64,000 bases of DNA, taken from the NCBI RefSeq assembly GCF_029714285.1, contig NZ_CP121662.1:2232001-2296000 (forward strand), in the 5' to 3' direction. A program made the translations under genes and the position numbers. Under the pieces are notes generated by a model, which saw only the letters and a list, made by a program, of their open reading frames with translations, was not told the origin of the DNA and searched no databases. The first letter of the stretch is position 1, and the number at the start of each line of letters is the position of its first letter. Positions 26,636-34,840 of this stretch are shown here, piece by piece. Source of the DNA: Rhizobium sp. CB3090. Lineage in GTDB: Bacteria > Pseudomonadota > Alphaproteobacteria > Rhizobiales > Rhizobiaceae.

Positions 26636-27874
26636 ATGTATGAATACGCCATCGCGTGGGAATGGCTGGCTTTTGCTGCCCGCTGGTTTCACGTCATAAC
26701 CGCTATTGCCTGGATCGGCTCGTCCTTTTATTTCATTGCGCTCGATCTCGGGCTGGTGAAGCGCCCGCATCTTCCGCCCGGCGCCTATGGCGAGGAATGG
26801 CAGGTGCATGGCGGCGGCTTCTATCACATCCAGAAATATCTGGTGGCGCCGGCCACGATGCCCGAGCACCTGACCTGGTTCAAATATGAGAGCTATTTCA
26901 CCTGGCTTTCCGGCTTCCTGATGCTCTGCATCGTCTATTACGGCGGCGCCAATCTCTTCCTCATCGACCGGCACGTGCTCGATGTCAGCGTTCCCGTCGC
27001 CATCCTGATTTCACTGGCTTCACTTGTCGGTGGCTGGATCGTCTACGACCTGCTCTGCAAGTCGCCGCTCGGCAACACTACCTGGAGCCTGATGGCGGTG
27101 CTCTACGCCGTCCTCGTCTTCATGGCCTGGGGCTATACGCATCTCTTCACTGGCCGCGCCGCCTTCCTGCATCTCGGCGCCTTCACGGCGACGATCATGT
27201 CGGCCAATGTTTTCATGATCATCATCCCCAACCAGAAGATCGTCGTCGCCGATCTCATCGCCGGACGAACGCCGGACCCGAAATATGGCCGCATCGCCAA
27301 GCAGCGCTCGCTACACAACAACTACCTGACGCTGCCGGTCATCTTCTTCATGCTATCGAACCATTATCCGCTGGCCTTCGGCACCGCCTATAACTGGATC
27401 ATCGCAGCGCTGGTGTTCCTCATGGGCGTCACCATTCGTCACTGGTTCAACACGATCCATGCCCGCAAGGGTCGGCCGACCTGGACCTGGATCGCCACCT
27501 TCATCCTCTTCATTCTCATCATTTGGCTTTCGACCGTGCCGAAGATTCTGACCGGTGAGAAGGATGCCAACGCCGTCGCACCCGCGTTCCAGCAGTTCGC
27601 GTCGGATGCACACTTTCCGGCGGTAAAGCAGATGATCTCGACGCGCTGTTCGATGTGCCATGCCGCCGAACCCGCTTTTGAGGGCATTGCGCGCGCACCG
27701 AAGGAAGTGATGCTGGAAAACGACGCGGAAATCGCTATGCATGCCCGCGAGATCTATATTCAGGCCGGCCGCAGCCACGCCATGCCTCCCGGCAACGTCA
27801 CCGATGTGACACCGGAGGAACGCAAGCTGCTGGTCGCCTGGTTCGAAAGCTCCGTCGGAGAAAAAGACCAATGA
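26636..27874 (+). CDS. puuD: PuuD, membrane-bound urate oxidase with C-terminal cytochrome c
   Basis: Oxidises urate to 5-hydroxyisourate and passes electrons to the respiratory chain. The 412 residues have eight or nine membrane helices (urate oxidase N-terminal domain; WEWLAFAARWFHVITAIAWIGSSFYF at the start) followed by a periplasmic cytochrome c domain with the haem-binding CSMCH at residues 338-342 and a distal Met in AMPPGNVT. Its stop overlaps guaD by four bases. PuuD is a non-classical urate oxidase, unrelated to cofactor-free uricase. Confidence 0.95.
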   Translation: MYEYAIAWEWLAFAARWFHVITAIAWIGSSFYFIALDLGLVKRPHLPPGAYGEEWQVHGGGFYHIQKYLVAPATMPEHLTWFKYESYFTWLSGFLMLCIVYYGGANLFLIDRHVLDVSVPVAILISLASLVGGWIVYDLLCKSPLGNTTWSLMAVLYAVLVFMAWGYTHLFTGRAAFLHLGAFTATIMSANVFMIIIPNQKIVVADLIAGRTPDPKYGRIAKQRSLHNNYLTLPVIFFMLSNHYPLAFGTAYNWIIAALVFLMGVTIRHWFNTIHARKGRPTWTWIATFILFILIIWLSTVPKILTGEKDANAVAPAFQQFASDAHFPAVKQMISTRCSMCHAAEPAFEGIARAPKEVMLENDAEIAMHAREIYIQAGRSHAMPPGNVTDVTPEERKLLVAWFESSVGEKDQ

Positions 27875-29178
27875 TTACCCTTTTGCGCGGCCGCCTGCTC
27901 TCCTTCAAGCGCGCGCCGCAGAGCCTGAACGACACGGACAGCTATTCGTATGAGAGCGATGGTGGTCTGCTGATCGAAAATGGCATCATCGCTGCCGTCG
28001 GTCCCTATGCGGAGGTCAAGGCGAAAGCGCCCGCAAACGCCGCCGAAGTCGACCATCGGCCGCACCTGATCCTGCCGGGCTTCATCGACATGCACCTGCA
28101 TTTTCCGCAGATGCAGGTCATCGCTTCCTATGCCCCAAACCTGCTGGAATGGCTGAACACCTATACCTTCCCCGAGGAATGCCGCTTTGTCGAAAGTGCC
28201 CATGCTAAGCGCATCGCCGCCCATTTCTACGACGAGCTGATCCGTCACGGTACGACGACGGCAGTTGCCTATTGCTCCGTGCACAAGACTTCCGCAGATG
28301 CTTATTTTGCCGAGGCCATGCGTCGCAACATGTGCATGGTCGGCGGCAAGGTGATGATGGACCGCAATGCGCCGCAAGGCCTGCTCGACACACCGCAGAT
28401 GGGCTACGATGAGACCAGGCAGGTCATCGCCGACTGGCATGGCAAGGGCCGCAATCACGTCGCCATCACGCCGCGCTTCGCCATTACCTCGACGCCCGAG
28501 CAGATGGAGGCGACCGCCGCACTCGCGCGCGAATTCCCGGATCTGCATATTCAGACGCACTTGTCCGAGAACGACGACGAAATCAAGTTTACCTGCGAGC
28601 TCTATCCGGAAGCGATCGACTATACCGATATCTATGCGCGCTACGGCCTGCTCGGCCACAAGAGCCTGTTCGGCCACGCGATCCACCTTTCCGAGCGCGA
28701 AGCCGACGCTATGAGCGAAGCCGGCGCCATCGCCGTCCACTGCCCGACCTCCAACCTCTTCCTCGGCTCCGGCCTTTTCCCGCTGAAAGCGCTCGCTCGT
28801 CGCGAAAAGCCTGTCCGCATCGGCGTCGCCACCGATATCGGCGGTGGCTCCAGCTATTCGATGCTGCGCACGATGGACGAGGCCTACAAGATCCAGCAGC
28901 TTCTCGGCGAACGGCTGAACCCGCTGGAAAGCTATTATTACATGACCCTTGGCAACGCCGAGGCCCTGTCGCTGGCCGACAAGATCGGTACTCTCGACCC
29001 CGGCACCGACGCCGACCTCGTGATCCTCAACGCCTCGGCAACGCCGGCGATGGCGCTGAAGATGGAAGTGGTGAGGAGCCTGACCGAGGAGCTCTTCCTG
29101 TTGCAGACCATGGGGGATGATCGGGCCGTCATTGAAACCTATGTCGCTGGAAAGCCGATGAAATCGATCCTCCAATAA
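27871..29178 (+). CDS. guaD: Guanine deaminase
   Basis: Deaminates guanine to xanthine, feeding XdhAB. The 435-residue amidohydrolase has LPGFIDMHLHFPQM (first metal ligands), TQTHLSEN, HCPTSN near residue 290 and TDIGGGSSYSML with the metal Asp. It begins four bases inside puuD (ATGA), so both enzymes are co-translated. The combination of guaD with puuD lets guanine be funnelled to urate and onward. Confidence 0.96.
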   Translation: MITLLRGRLLSFKRAPQSLNDTDSYSYESDGGLLIENGIIAAVGPYAEVKAKAPANAAEVDHRPHLILPGFIDMHLHFPQMQVIASYAPNLLEWLNTYTFPEECRFVESAHAKRIAAHFYDELIRHGTTTAVAYCSVHKTSADAYFAEAMRRNMCMVGGKVMMDRNAPQGLLDTPQMGYDETRQVIADWHGKGRNHVAITPRFAITSTPEQMEATAALAREFPDLHIQTHLSENDDEIKFTCELYPEAIDYTDIYARYGLLGHKSLFGHAIHLSEREADAMSEAGAIAVHCPTSNLFLGSGLFPLKALARREKPVRIGVATDIGGGSSYSMLRTMDEAYKIQQLLGERLNPLESYYYMTLGNAEALSLADKIGTLDPGTDADLVILNASATPAMALKMEVVRSLTEELFLLQTMGDDRAVIETYVAGKPMKSILQ

Positions 29179-29225
29179 GGCGATCCCACCTCACCGCAAT
29201 GTAACCGCCCAGAGGACCAACAGCC

Positions 29226-30365
29226 ATGACCGCGCCGCTCACCATTGCCGAACTGAAAAAGCTCGCGGAGCGGCGCGTCCCGAAGATGTTCTTTCAATAT
29301 GCCGATTCCGGCTCGTGGACGGAAACGACCTATGAGGCGAACGAGGCGGATTTTAAGAAGATCAAGCTGCGTCAGCGCGTCCTCGTCGATATGTCCGACC
29401 GGTCGCTCGCCACCACGATGGTCGGCCAGAAGGCTGCCATGCCGGTGGCACTGGCGCCGACGGGCCTCACCGGTATGCAGCATGCCGATGGCGAGATGCT
29501 GGCGGCGCGCGCGGCGGAGGAATTCGGCATTCCCTTCACGCTGTCGACGATGAGTATATGCTCGATCGAGGACATCGCCTCGGTCACGAAGCAGCCCTTC
29601 TGGTTCCAGCTTTACGTCATGAAGGACCGCGATTTCGTCCTGAATCTGATCCATCGCGCCAAGGCAGCGAGATGCTCTGCGCTCGTGCTGACGGCCGACC
29701 TGCAGATCCTCGGTCAGCGGCATAACGACATCCGCAACGGACTTTCGGCGCCACCGAAATTCACGGCGAAAAATCTGTGGCAGATGGCGACGCGCCCGGG
29801 CTGGTGCATGGGCATGCTAAAGACCAAGCGTCATTCCTTCGGCAATATCATCGCTCATGCCAAGGATATCTCCGACATGACGACGCTGGCGCACTGGACG
29901 CATTCGCAGTTCGACACCAAGCTTTCATGGAGCGATGTCGGCTGGATCAAGGAGCGCTGGGGCGGGCCGCTGATCATCAAGGGCATTCTCGATGTCGAGG
30001 ATGCGAAGGCGGCCGTCGCCACCGGCGCGGACGCGATCATCGTTTCCAATCATGGCGGCCGTCAGCTTGACGGCGCCCCCTCCTCCATCAGCATGCTGCC
30101 TGCCATCGTCGATGCAGTCGGCGACAAGATCGAGGTGCATATGGATGGCGGCATCCGCTCCGGCCAGGATGTATTGAAGGCCGTGGCCCTCGGCGCCAAG
30201 GGCACCTTCATCGGACGCCCCTTCCTCTATGGCCTGGGCGCCATGGGTAAGGAAGGCGTCACGCTCGCGCTTGAGATCATCCGTAAGGAATTGGATATCT
30301 CCATGGCGCTCTGCGGCAAGCGAGATATCAAAACGGTGGATCGCACCATTCTGGCCGATCTTTAG
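29226..30365 (+). CDS. FMN-dependent alpha-hydroxy-acid dehydrogenase (LldD-like)
   Basis: Oxidises an L-2-hydroxy acid (probably L-lactate) to the keto acid through FMN. The 379 residues hold the active-site Tyr of FFQYADSGSWTETT, the FMN loop ALAPTGLTGMQHADGE, TLSTMSICSIEDIA, LTADLQILGQRHND and the catalytic His in SNHGGRQLDGAPSS. An L-lactate dehydrogenase role is the default; glycolate or another acid produced from purine breakdown is also possible. It lies 47 bases after guaD and may be part of the same unit. Confidence 0.92.
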   Translation: MTAPLTIAELKKLAERRVPKMFFQYADSGSWTETTYEANEADFKKIKLRQRVLVDMSDRSLATTMVGQKAAMPVALAPTGLTGMQHADGEMLAARAAEEFGIPFTLSTMSICSIEDIASVTKQPFWFQLYVMKDRDFVLNLIHRAKAARCSALVLTADLQILGQRHNDIRNGLSAPPKFTAKNLWQMATRPGWCMGMLKTKRHSFGNIIAHAKDISDMTTLAHWTHSQFDTKLSWSDVGWIKERWGGPLIIKGILDVEDAKAAVATGADAIIVSNHGGRQLDGAPSSISMLPAIVDAVGDKIEVHMDGGIRSGQDVLKAVALGAKGTFIGRPFLYGLGAMGKEGVTLALEIIRKELDISMALCGKRDIKTVDRTILADL

Positions 30366-31102
30366 CACAACCAACCCGTCGCCAGACCGCTGGCCCATTC
30401 CATGCGGCCATTCTGCGCCGCCAGCTTCGCCATCGCCATGTGATCGTAAGCGACCTGTCGGAATATTGGCAGCCACACGCCTTCGACCTTTTCCAGAATG
30501 GCATAGGAGGCGAAGGGATGGCCGGCTTCTACCTTATGATAATGAGGCAGATCGTCGTCATAGGCGGGACAGCCGACGCTGCCGGGATTGACGATGAGAC
30601 GGCCATCGGAAAGCCTGACAAGACGCGGAATATGAGTATGTCCACAGAGGATCAGCGGGAAATCGATGCCGGCGGCCAGTGCTTCGATTTCCTTGAGCGG
30701 CTTCTGGTGAATATGGCCGTCTGCCGAGACGGATTCGAGCCAATAGATGTAATCGGCCGCCGGTGTGGCATGGCAAAGATAGGCCTCATCCCTATAGACG
30801 GCACTGAAGGGCAAGGTCCGCAGCCAATCGAGATGACGCTCGGCCAGTTCCGCATGGGCCGCACCGTCCGAAGCATGCATCTGCTCCGGCATCTGTTCGA
30901 TCAAATACCGATCATGGTTGCCGCGAACCGTCACGGCATCGAGTGCAAGCAGAATGTCCGCCGTCTTTCCCGCCGTCAGCGGTCCGCTAAAGCAGTCACC
31001 GAGATTGACGATGTCGGTGATACCCTGCTTACGGATATCCGCAAGCACCGCCTCCAGCGCCAGATGATTGCCATGCACATCTGCAATCGCGGCAAAACGC
31101 AA
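30362..31102 (-). CDS. Metallophosphoesterase, YfcE/MJ0936-like
   Basis: A 246-residue calcineurin-type phosphodiesterase. The motifs AIADVHGNHLALEAV, NLGDCFSGP, TVRGNHDRYLI, LCGHTHIPR supply the metal ligands. It probably has broad phosphodiesterase activity; the natural substrate is unknown. Its stop (TTA read on plus) overlaps the lldD-like stop by three bases in convergent orientation. It is at the head of the uraH-allA block by position but not obviously linked in function. Confidence 0.88.
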   Translation of the reverse strand: MRFAAIADVHGNHLALEAVLADIRKQGITDIVNLGDCFSGPLTAGKTADILLALDAVTVRGNHDRYLIEQMPEQMHASDGAAHAELAERHLDWLRTLPFSAVYRDEAYLCHATPAADYIYWLESVSADGHIHQKPLKEIEALAAGIDFPLILCGHTHIPRLVRLSDGRLIVNPGSVGCPAYDDDLPHYHKVEAGHPFASYAILEKVEGVWLPIFRQVAYDHMAMAKLAAQNGRMEWASGLATGWLC

Positions 31103-31105
31103 ATC

Positions 31106-31462
31106 TCAGCTCCCGCGATAGGTGGAATAGCCGTATGGCGAGATCAGCAGCGGCACATGATAATGCGCCGTCGTGTCGGCAATGCCGAAACGGATCGGCA
31201 CGAGATCGAGGAACGCCGGCTCGGGCAGCTTGGCCCCGGTTGCGCGCAGATAGTCGCCGGCGCGGAAGAGCAGCTCATAGGTGCCGGCGACAAAACTGTC
31301 GCCGATCAGGATCGGCCCGCCGTCGACGCGCCCATCCGAATTGGTCGTGACCGTTTTCAAATGCCTCCGCGTCTCACCTTCGATCTTGAAAAGATCGATC
31401 GTCAGGCCCTCGGCGGGCTTGCCGAGGGCAGTGTCGAGCACGTGGGTGGTCAGTCCGGTCAT
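31106..31462 (-). CDS. uraH: 5-hydroxyisourate hydrolase
   Basis: Transthyretin-like enzyme converting 5-hydroxyisourate (the PuuD product) to OHCU. The 118-residue protein starts [20 protein letters not shown] (HVLD, active-site His) and ends with the diagnostic YRGS tetrapeptide ([18 protein letters not shown]). Both signatures are present. It begins within the end of allA (four-base overlap) on the same strand. Confidence 0.97.
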   Translation of the reverse strand: MTGLTTHVLDTALGKPAEGLTIDLFKIEGETRRHLKTVTTNSDGRVDGGPILIGDSFVAGTYELLFRAGDYLRATGAKLPEPAFLDLVPIRFGIADTTAHYHVPLLISPYGYSTYRGS

Positions 31463-31959
31463 AGCGTCGGCGCTCCGATGATGAAGGGGGTGTCGAAGAA
31501 ATATTCCTCGAGATTATTTCCAGGCCCGTCTCGGTCCACGATGAGGAAATCGCTCCGCTCACCGAGGGTCATGAGGGGATAGTGCCAGACGTTGATCCGG
31601 TAGTTCACGCCTTGATCGCCTCGCGCCAGGAATACTTGCGGCCGGCCGGGCTTGCCGCCTTCATCCTGAGCGACGACGACGAGGAATGGCCGGTCGTTCA
31701 GCGGCACGAAACACTGGCTGCCGAAGGGATGGCGTTCCATCATGTCGATCGAGAAGGGAAAGGCACGCGGCTGGCCGCGGAACAGATTGATGATGACCCG
31801 CGCTCCATCGCCAACGGCCTCCGCGCTTGAAAGCGCATGAAACCGCTCCGTCGTGCCGCCATTGATGTACCGCATCGTTGCCGGATCAGCCTCGATCACA
31901 TCGCCGAACGGCGCAAATGCAGTTTTTGTCAAAGGGTGGATGTCTAGATGCTGTGTCAT
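31459..31959 (-). CDS. allA: Ureidoglycolate lyase
   Basis: Cleaves ureidoglycolate to glyoxylate and urea, the last step of allantoin degradation. The cupin-like AllA fold is shown by [29 protein letters not shown] and the C-terminal [24 protein letters not shown]. Start Met at 31959 (166 residues) leaves seven bases to the hepT-like gene; an in-frame start at 31983 would overlap it. uraH follows with a four-base overlap. Confidence 0.93.
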   Translation of the reverse strand: MTQHLDIHPLTKTAFAPFGDVIEADPATMRYINGGTTERFHALSSAEAVGDGARVIINLFRGQPRAFPFSIDMMERHPFGSQCFVPLNDRPFLVVVAQDEGGKPGRPQVFLARGDQGVNYRINVWHYPLMTLGERSDFLIVDRDGPGNNLEEYFFDTPFIIGAPTL

Positions 31960-31966
31960 TGAATGA

Positions 31967-32329
31967 TCATTCGCCTTCCGCACGCCAATGGCGAGTGGAC
32001 TCTAGTTGCAGGACCAACTCCGGAAGAGATTTCTGCGTGAGGTCCCATAGGGTCGTCAATTCCATGTCGAAATATTCTTGCGTAATCCGATTCCTGAAGT
32101 CGCGCATCATCTCCCAAGGCATCTCCGGATGGTCAACGACAAACTCCGGATAGTGCTCCGCAATGCGCGCAGCCGCCTCACCGATCAACATGAGGTTCAT
32201 GCCGATGGCGCGCTGCTTTTCAATATTCTTGAAAAACACGGCTTGATCGATTCCTTGAAGAAATTGATCAATTTCGGATGCAGCCCGCTGCATGCGCTCG
32301 AGGTAAATGATCAGCCGATCCAAACTCAT
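31967..32329 (-). CDS. HEPN-domain protein, HepT-like (DUF86), motif histidine missing
   Basis: A 120-residue all-helical HEPN protein of the HepT family, normally the RNase toxin of a HEPN/MNT system. HepT toxins use an R-X4-H-X-Y motif; here the matching stretch RNRITQEY has Arg79 and Tyr86 but Gln84 (codon CAA) instead of His, so RNase activity is doubtful. Normally a MNT nucleotidyltransferase antitoxin precedes it; instead only a 38-codon frame overlaps its start. It sits between allA and uraD, splitting the purine genes, which suggests a later insertion. Confidence 0.82.
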   Translation of the reverse strand: MSLDRLIIYLERMQRAASEIDQFLQGIDQAVFFKNIEKQRAIGMNLMLIGEAAARIAEHYPEFVVDHPEMPWEMMRDFRNRITQEYFDMELTTLWDLTQKSLPELVLQLESTRHWRAEGE

Positions 32330-32442
32330 ACCAGCTTCACTTCATCGACAATGCCGAGTTTCTTCGTGGTGAAACGCCTCTTGGCTTTACCGATCGGCCG
32401 TCTGCTTCCAGTTCTTCTATCCAATGCTTTCCAAAGCCTCAT
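32326..32442 (-). CDS. Short open frame overlapping the start of the HepT-like gene
   Basis: Thirty-eight basic codons (MRLWKALDRRTGSRR, ending [15 protein letters not shown]) end in a stop that overlaps the HepT-like ATG by three bases (GTATGA). The position is that of an antitoxin gene, but the sequence lacks the GSX10DXD motif of a MNT nucleotidyltransferase. It may be a remnant, a small leader peptide or a chance frame. The residues upstream in frame meet a stop (TGA) about 36 bases before the ATG. Confidence 0.35.
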   Translation of the reverse strand: MRLWKALDRRTGSRRPIGKAKRRFTTKKLGIVDEVKLV

Positions 32443-32506
32443 AACAACGCCTACCAAGCGGATGCTAAGCCATCAACGGACCGAAAAATAGCGCATAGGC
32501 CTCATA

Positions 32507-33004
32507 TCAGCTTTCAGGAAGCATGGATTGCAGCCGCAGCAGGGCGATCTTCTCTACCTGCGCCGTCGCGGTCGCAAATTCCGCGTCCCGGTCATTGCCG
32601 ATCCGTGTTTCGAAGGCGGCAAGAATGTCGTCTTTGCCGAGTCCCTTGACCGCAATGATAAAGGGAAAGCCGAATTTTGCCACGTAGGCCGTATTGAGCT
32701 CGGTGAAGCGGGCATGCTCGGCCGGCGTCAGCCGGTCAAGGCCGGCGCCTGCCTGTTCCTTGCGGCTGTCTTCGGTAAGCTCACCGGCAATTGCCAGCCT
32801 ACCGGCGAGGTCGGGATGTGCGCGCAAAACGCCAAGCCGCTCGTCGGCGCTGGCGGAGCGGAAGATGGCAGCCAGCGCGCCATGGACTCCGCCCGATGTC
32901 AAAGGCTCGGCAATCTTGCCGGCATCATAAGCGCGTTCGGCAATGAACGGAGAGTGCTCGAAGACGCCGCCGAAGCGCGCCACGAAATCATCACGCGATA
33001 TCAT
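32507..33004 (-). CDS. uraD: OHCU decarboxylase
   Basis: Converts OHCU (2-oxo-4-hydroxy-4-carboxy-5-ureidoimidazoline) to (S)-allantoin. The 165-residue protein has the family motif FGGVFEHSPFIAERAY with the catalytic His, LRAHPDLAG and the FGFPFIIAVKGLGKDDILAAF stretch. All known conserved positions look present. It starts one base after puuE stop, so the two are co-translated. Confidence 0.95.
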   Translation of the reverse strand: MISRDDFVARFGGVFEHSPFIAERAYDAGKIAEPLTSGGVHGALAAIFRSASADERLGVLRAHPDLAGRLAIAGELTEDSRKEQAGAGLDRLTPAEHARFTELNTAYVAKFGFPFIIAVKGLGKDDILAAFETRIGNDRDAEFATATAQVEKIALLRLQSMLPES

Positions 33005-33005
33005 C

Positions 33006-33932
33006 TTAGGGTGCGCCCACGGGAAGGTGATGCTGGTGCCAATGATTGGCGATGTCGATGCGCTTGGGTATCCAGACCTTGTCGTGCTTCAGCACATATT
33101 CGATGAAGCGCCTGAGCGCCGCTGCGCGACCCGGCCGGCCAACCAGGCGGCAATGAAGGCCGACCGACATCATCTTCGGGCTGCCCTGCTTGCCCTCTTC
33201 ATAGAGCGTGTCGAAGGCATCCTTGAGGTAGGTGAAGAACTGATCGCCGGAGTTGAAGCCCTGCGGTGTGGCGAAGCGCATATCGTTGGTTTCGAGCGTA
33301 TAGGGGATGATCAGAAAGGGCTTACCCTGGATGCTATCGACCCAATAAGGCAGATCGTCGGCATAGGAATCCGACGAATAGAGGAAGCCGCCCTCCTCCA
33401 TCACCAGCCGCAATGTATTGTCAGAAGGCTTGCCTTGATACATGCCGTAGGGCCGCTCGCCGGTCAGCTCGGTATGCAGGCGCACGGCCTCGAGAATGTG
33501 CTTGCGCTCCAGATCCTCGGCAAAATCCTTATATTCCAGCCAGCGGTAGCCATGGCTCGCAATCTCCCAACCGGCCTCCTTCATGGCGGCCACGGCTTCC
33601 GGATTGCGCGCCATGGCGAGCGTTACACCGTAGACGGTTGCCTGGACTTTGAGTTCGGTGAACATGCGCCACAGCCGCCAGAAACCGGCGCGCGAACCAT
33701 ATTCATAGATCGATTCCATGTTGAGACTGCGCTGATTCGGCCACGGCGCTGCACCGACGATTTCCGAGAGCAGGTTCTCCGATGCGGGATCGCCATCGAG
33801 AATGCAACTTTCTCCGCCCTCTTCGTAGTTGATCACAAACTGCACCGCGATGCGGGCATCGCCCGGCCATTTCGGATCGGGTGTATTACGGCCATAGCCG
33901 ATGAGATTGCGGGGATAGGTATCGGACATCAA
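33006..33932 (-). CDS. puuE: Allantoinase PuuE (polysaccharide-deacetylase-like)
   Basis: Hydrolyses allantoin to allantoate by a metal-independent allantoinase of the CE4/NodB fold, unrelated to AllB. The 308 residues hold the diagnostic FVINYEEGGESCILDGD, EYGSRAGFWRLWRMF, GWEIASHGYRWLEY, SDSYADDLPYW and HCRLVGRPGRAAALRRF. It starts at ATG 33932 or 33929. Together with uraD and uraH it completes urate to allantoate downstream of PuuD. Confidence 0.96.
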   Translation of the reverse strand: MMSDTYPRNLIGYGRNTPDPKWPGDARIAVQFVINYEEGGESCILDGDPASENLLSEIVGAAPWPNQRSLNMESIYEYGSRAGFWRLWRMFTELKVQATVYGVTLAMARNPEAVAAMKEAGWEIASHGYRWLEYKDFAEDLERKHILEAVRLHTELTGERPYGMYQGKPSDNTLRLVMEEGGFLYSSDSYADDLPYWVDSIQGKPFLIIPYTLETNDMRFATPQGFNSGDQFFTYLKDAFDTLYEEGKQGSPKMMSVGLHCRLVGRPGRAAALRRFIEYVLKHDKVWIPKRIDIANHWHQHHLPVGAP

Positions 33933-34024
33933 AGCACCTTCTCAACTATGTCGAGACGGTAGCATTCATGGCCGGAAAGTCGAGACGGAAAGTGCGAAAC
34001 CCACTTTCCGTTCAGCGAGGAGCC

Positions 34025-34732
34025 TCAGGCGATCTTGCGGGCGCTGACCTTGCCCATCGGATGCAGCGAGTGCACCCGGAACGGCCCGCCTGCACCCTCC
34101 TCCACCATCAGCGCGATGTTCGACACCGGCATCGGCTCGGCAAGCACCGGCTCGAAGAAATCCCGCAATACCCGCTCCATCCGCGGCATATCGGCGGGAC
34201 TGACCGTGCCGGTCAACATCATCTGGAAGCGGAATTCATCCATGACATGGGGATGACCCCAGCGGTGCAGATTGGCGAATTGCGCTGCCGAGAGGCCGTC
34301 AGGATCGCTGCGTTCGATTTCTGCTTCGGTCAGCGGCGCGCGATAGTGATCGAAGGCCTGGATCAACGACGCGGCCAGGAAATGCATTTGCTGAGATGGT
34401 TCTGACGGCACCAGGCCGAATGCACCGCCGAGGCGCGCAACTTCCATCCGTGGAATCTCGAACGGCGTCACGGTACCGGAAAAACGCATAAGATCGCGCA
34501 AAAGTGCTGCCTCGGACATATCCTCCGCCAGGCGGAACGGTGCTTTCAAGATACCGTTGAAGCCGTAACGACGCGGCACGGCGGTATGGAAGGCGACTTC
34601 GTGAATGCCCAGCCCGCGAATGGCGGGCGGATCGACCATCTCGCCGGAATAGACATTGCGGCCGAGCCAATTTGCGGCCACCAGCGTCAGCGGATCGCTC
34701 GCAGACGGCGTGAAGCAAACAGCATAGCGCAT
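34025..34732 (-). CDS. DUF1045 family protein
   Basis: A 235-residue protein of the DUF1045 family, which is related to the 2H phosphoesterase / RNA-ligase-like fold and is often found in phosphonate gene clusters. Family stretches are MRYAVCFTPSASDPLT, YGFNGILKAPFRLAE (an HxT/RYGFH-like position) and RWGHPHVMDEFRFQMMLTG. No phn genes are nearby, so the phosphonate link is not supported here. 92 bases separate it from puuE. Confidence 0.85.
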   Translation of the reverse strand: MRYAVCFTPSASDPLTLVAANWLGRNVYSGEMVDPPAIRGLGIHEVAFHTAVPRRYGFNGILKAPFRLAEDMSEAALLRDLMRFSGTVTPFEIPRMEVARLGGAFGLVPSEPSQQMHFLAASLIQAFDHYRAPLTEAEIERSDPDGLSAAQFANLHRWGHPHVMDEFRFQMMLTGTVSPADMPRMERVLRDFFEPVLAEPMPVSNIALMVEEGAGGPFRVHSLHPMGKVSARKIA

Positions 34733-34840
34733 AAACTCTCCTCCAGCGCAAAAAACCGGCCGACCGATCCAACCGGCAGCCGACGGGCAAGGAGATAGGT
34801 GATTTGCGTGACAGATTGACGACCTGAGCGGTGTTTATAT

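Noticed and set aside
27760..29175. A 471-codon open frame on the minus strand.
   Set aside because: Antisense to guaD, with the metal-binding motifs of amidohydrolases on the plus strand.
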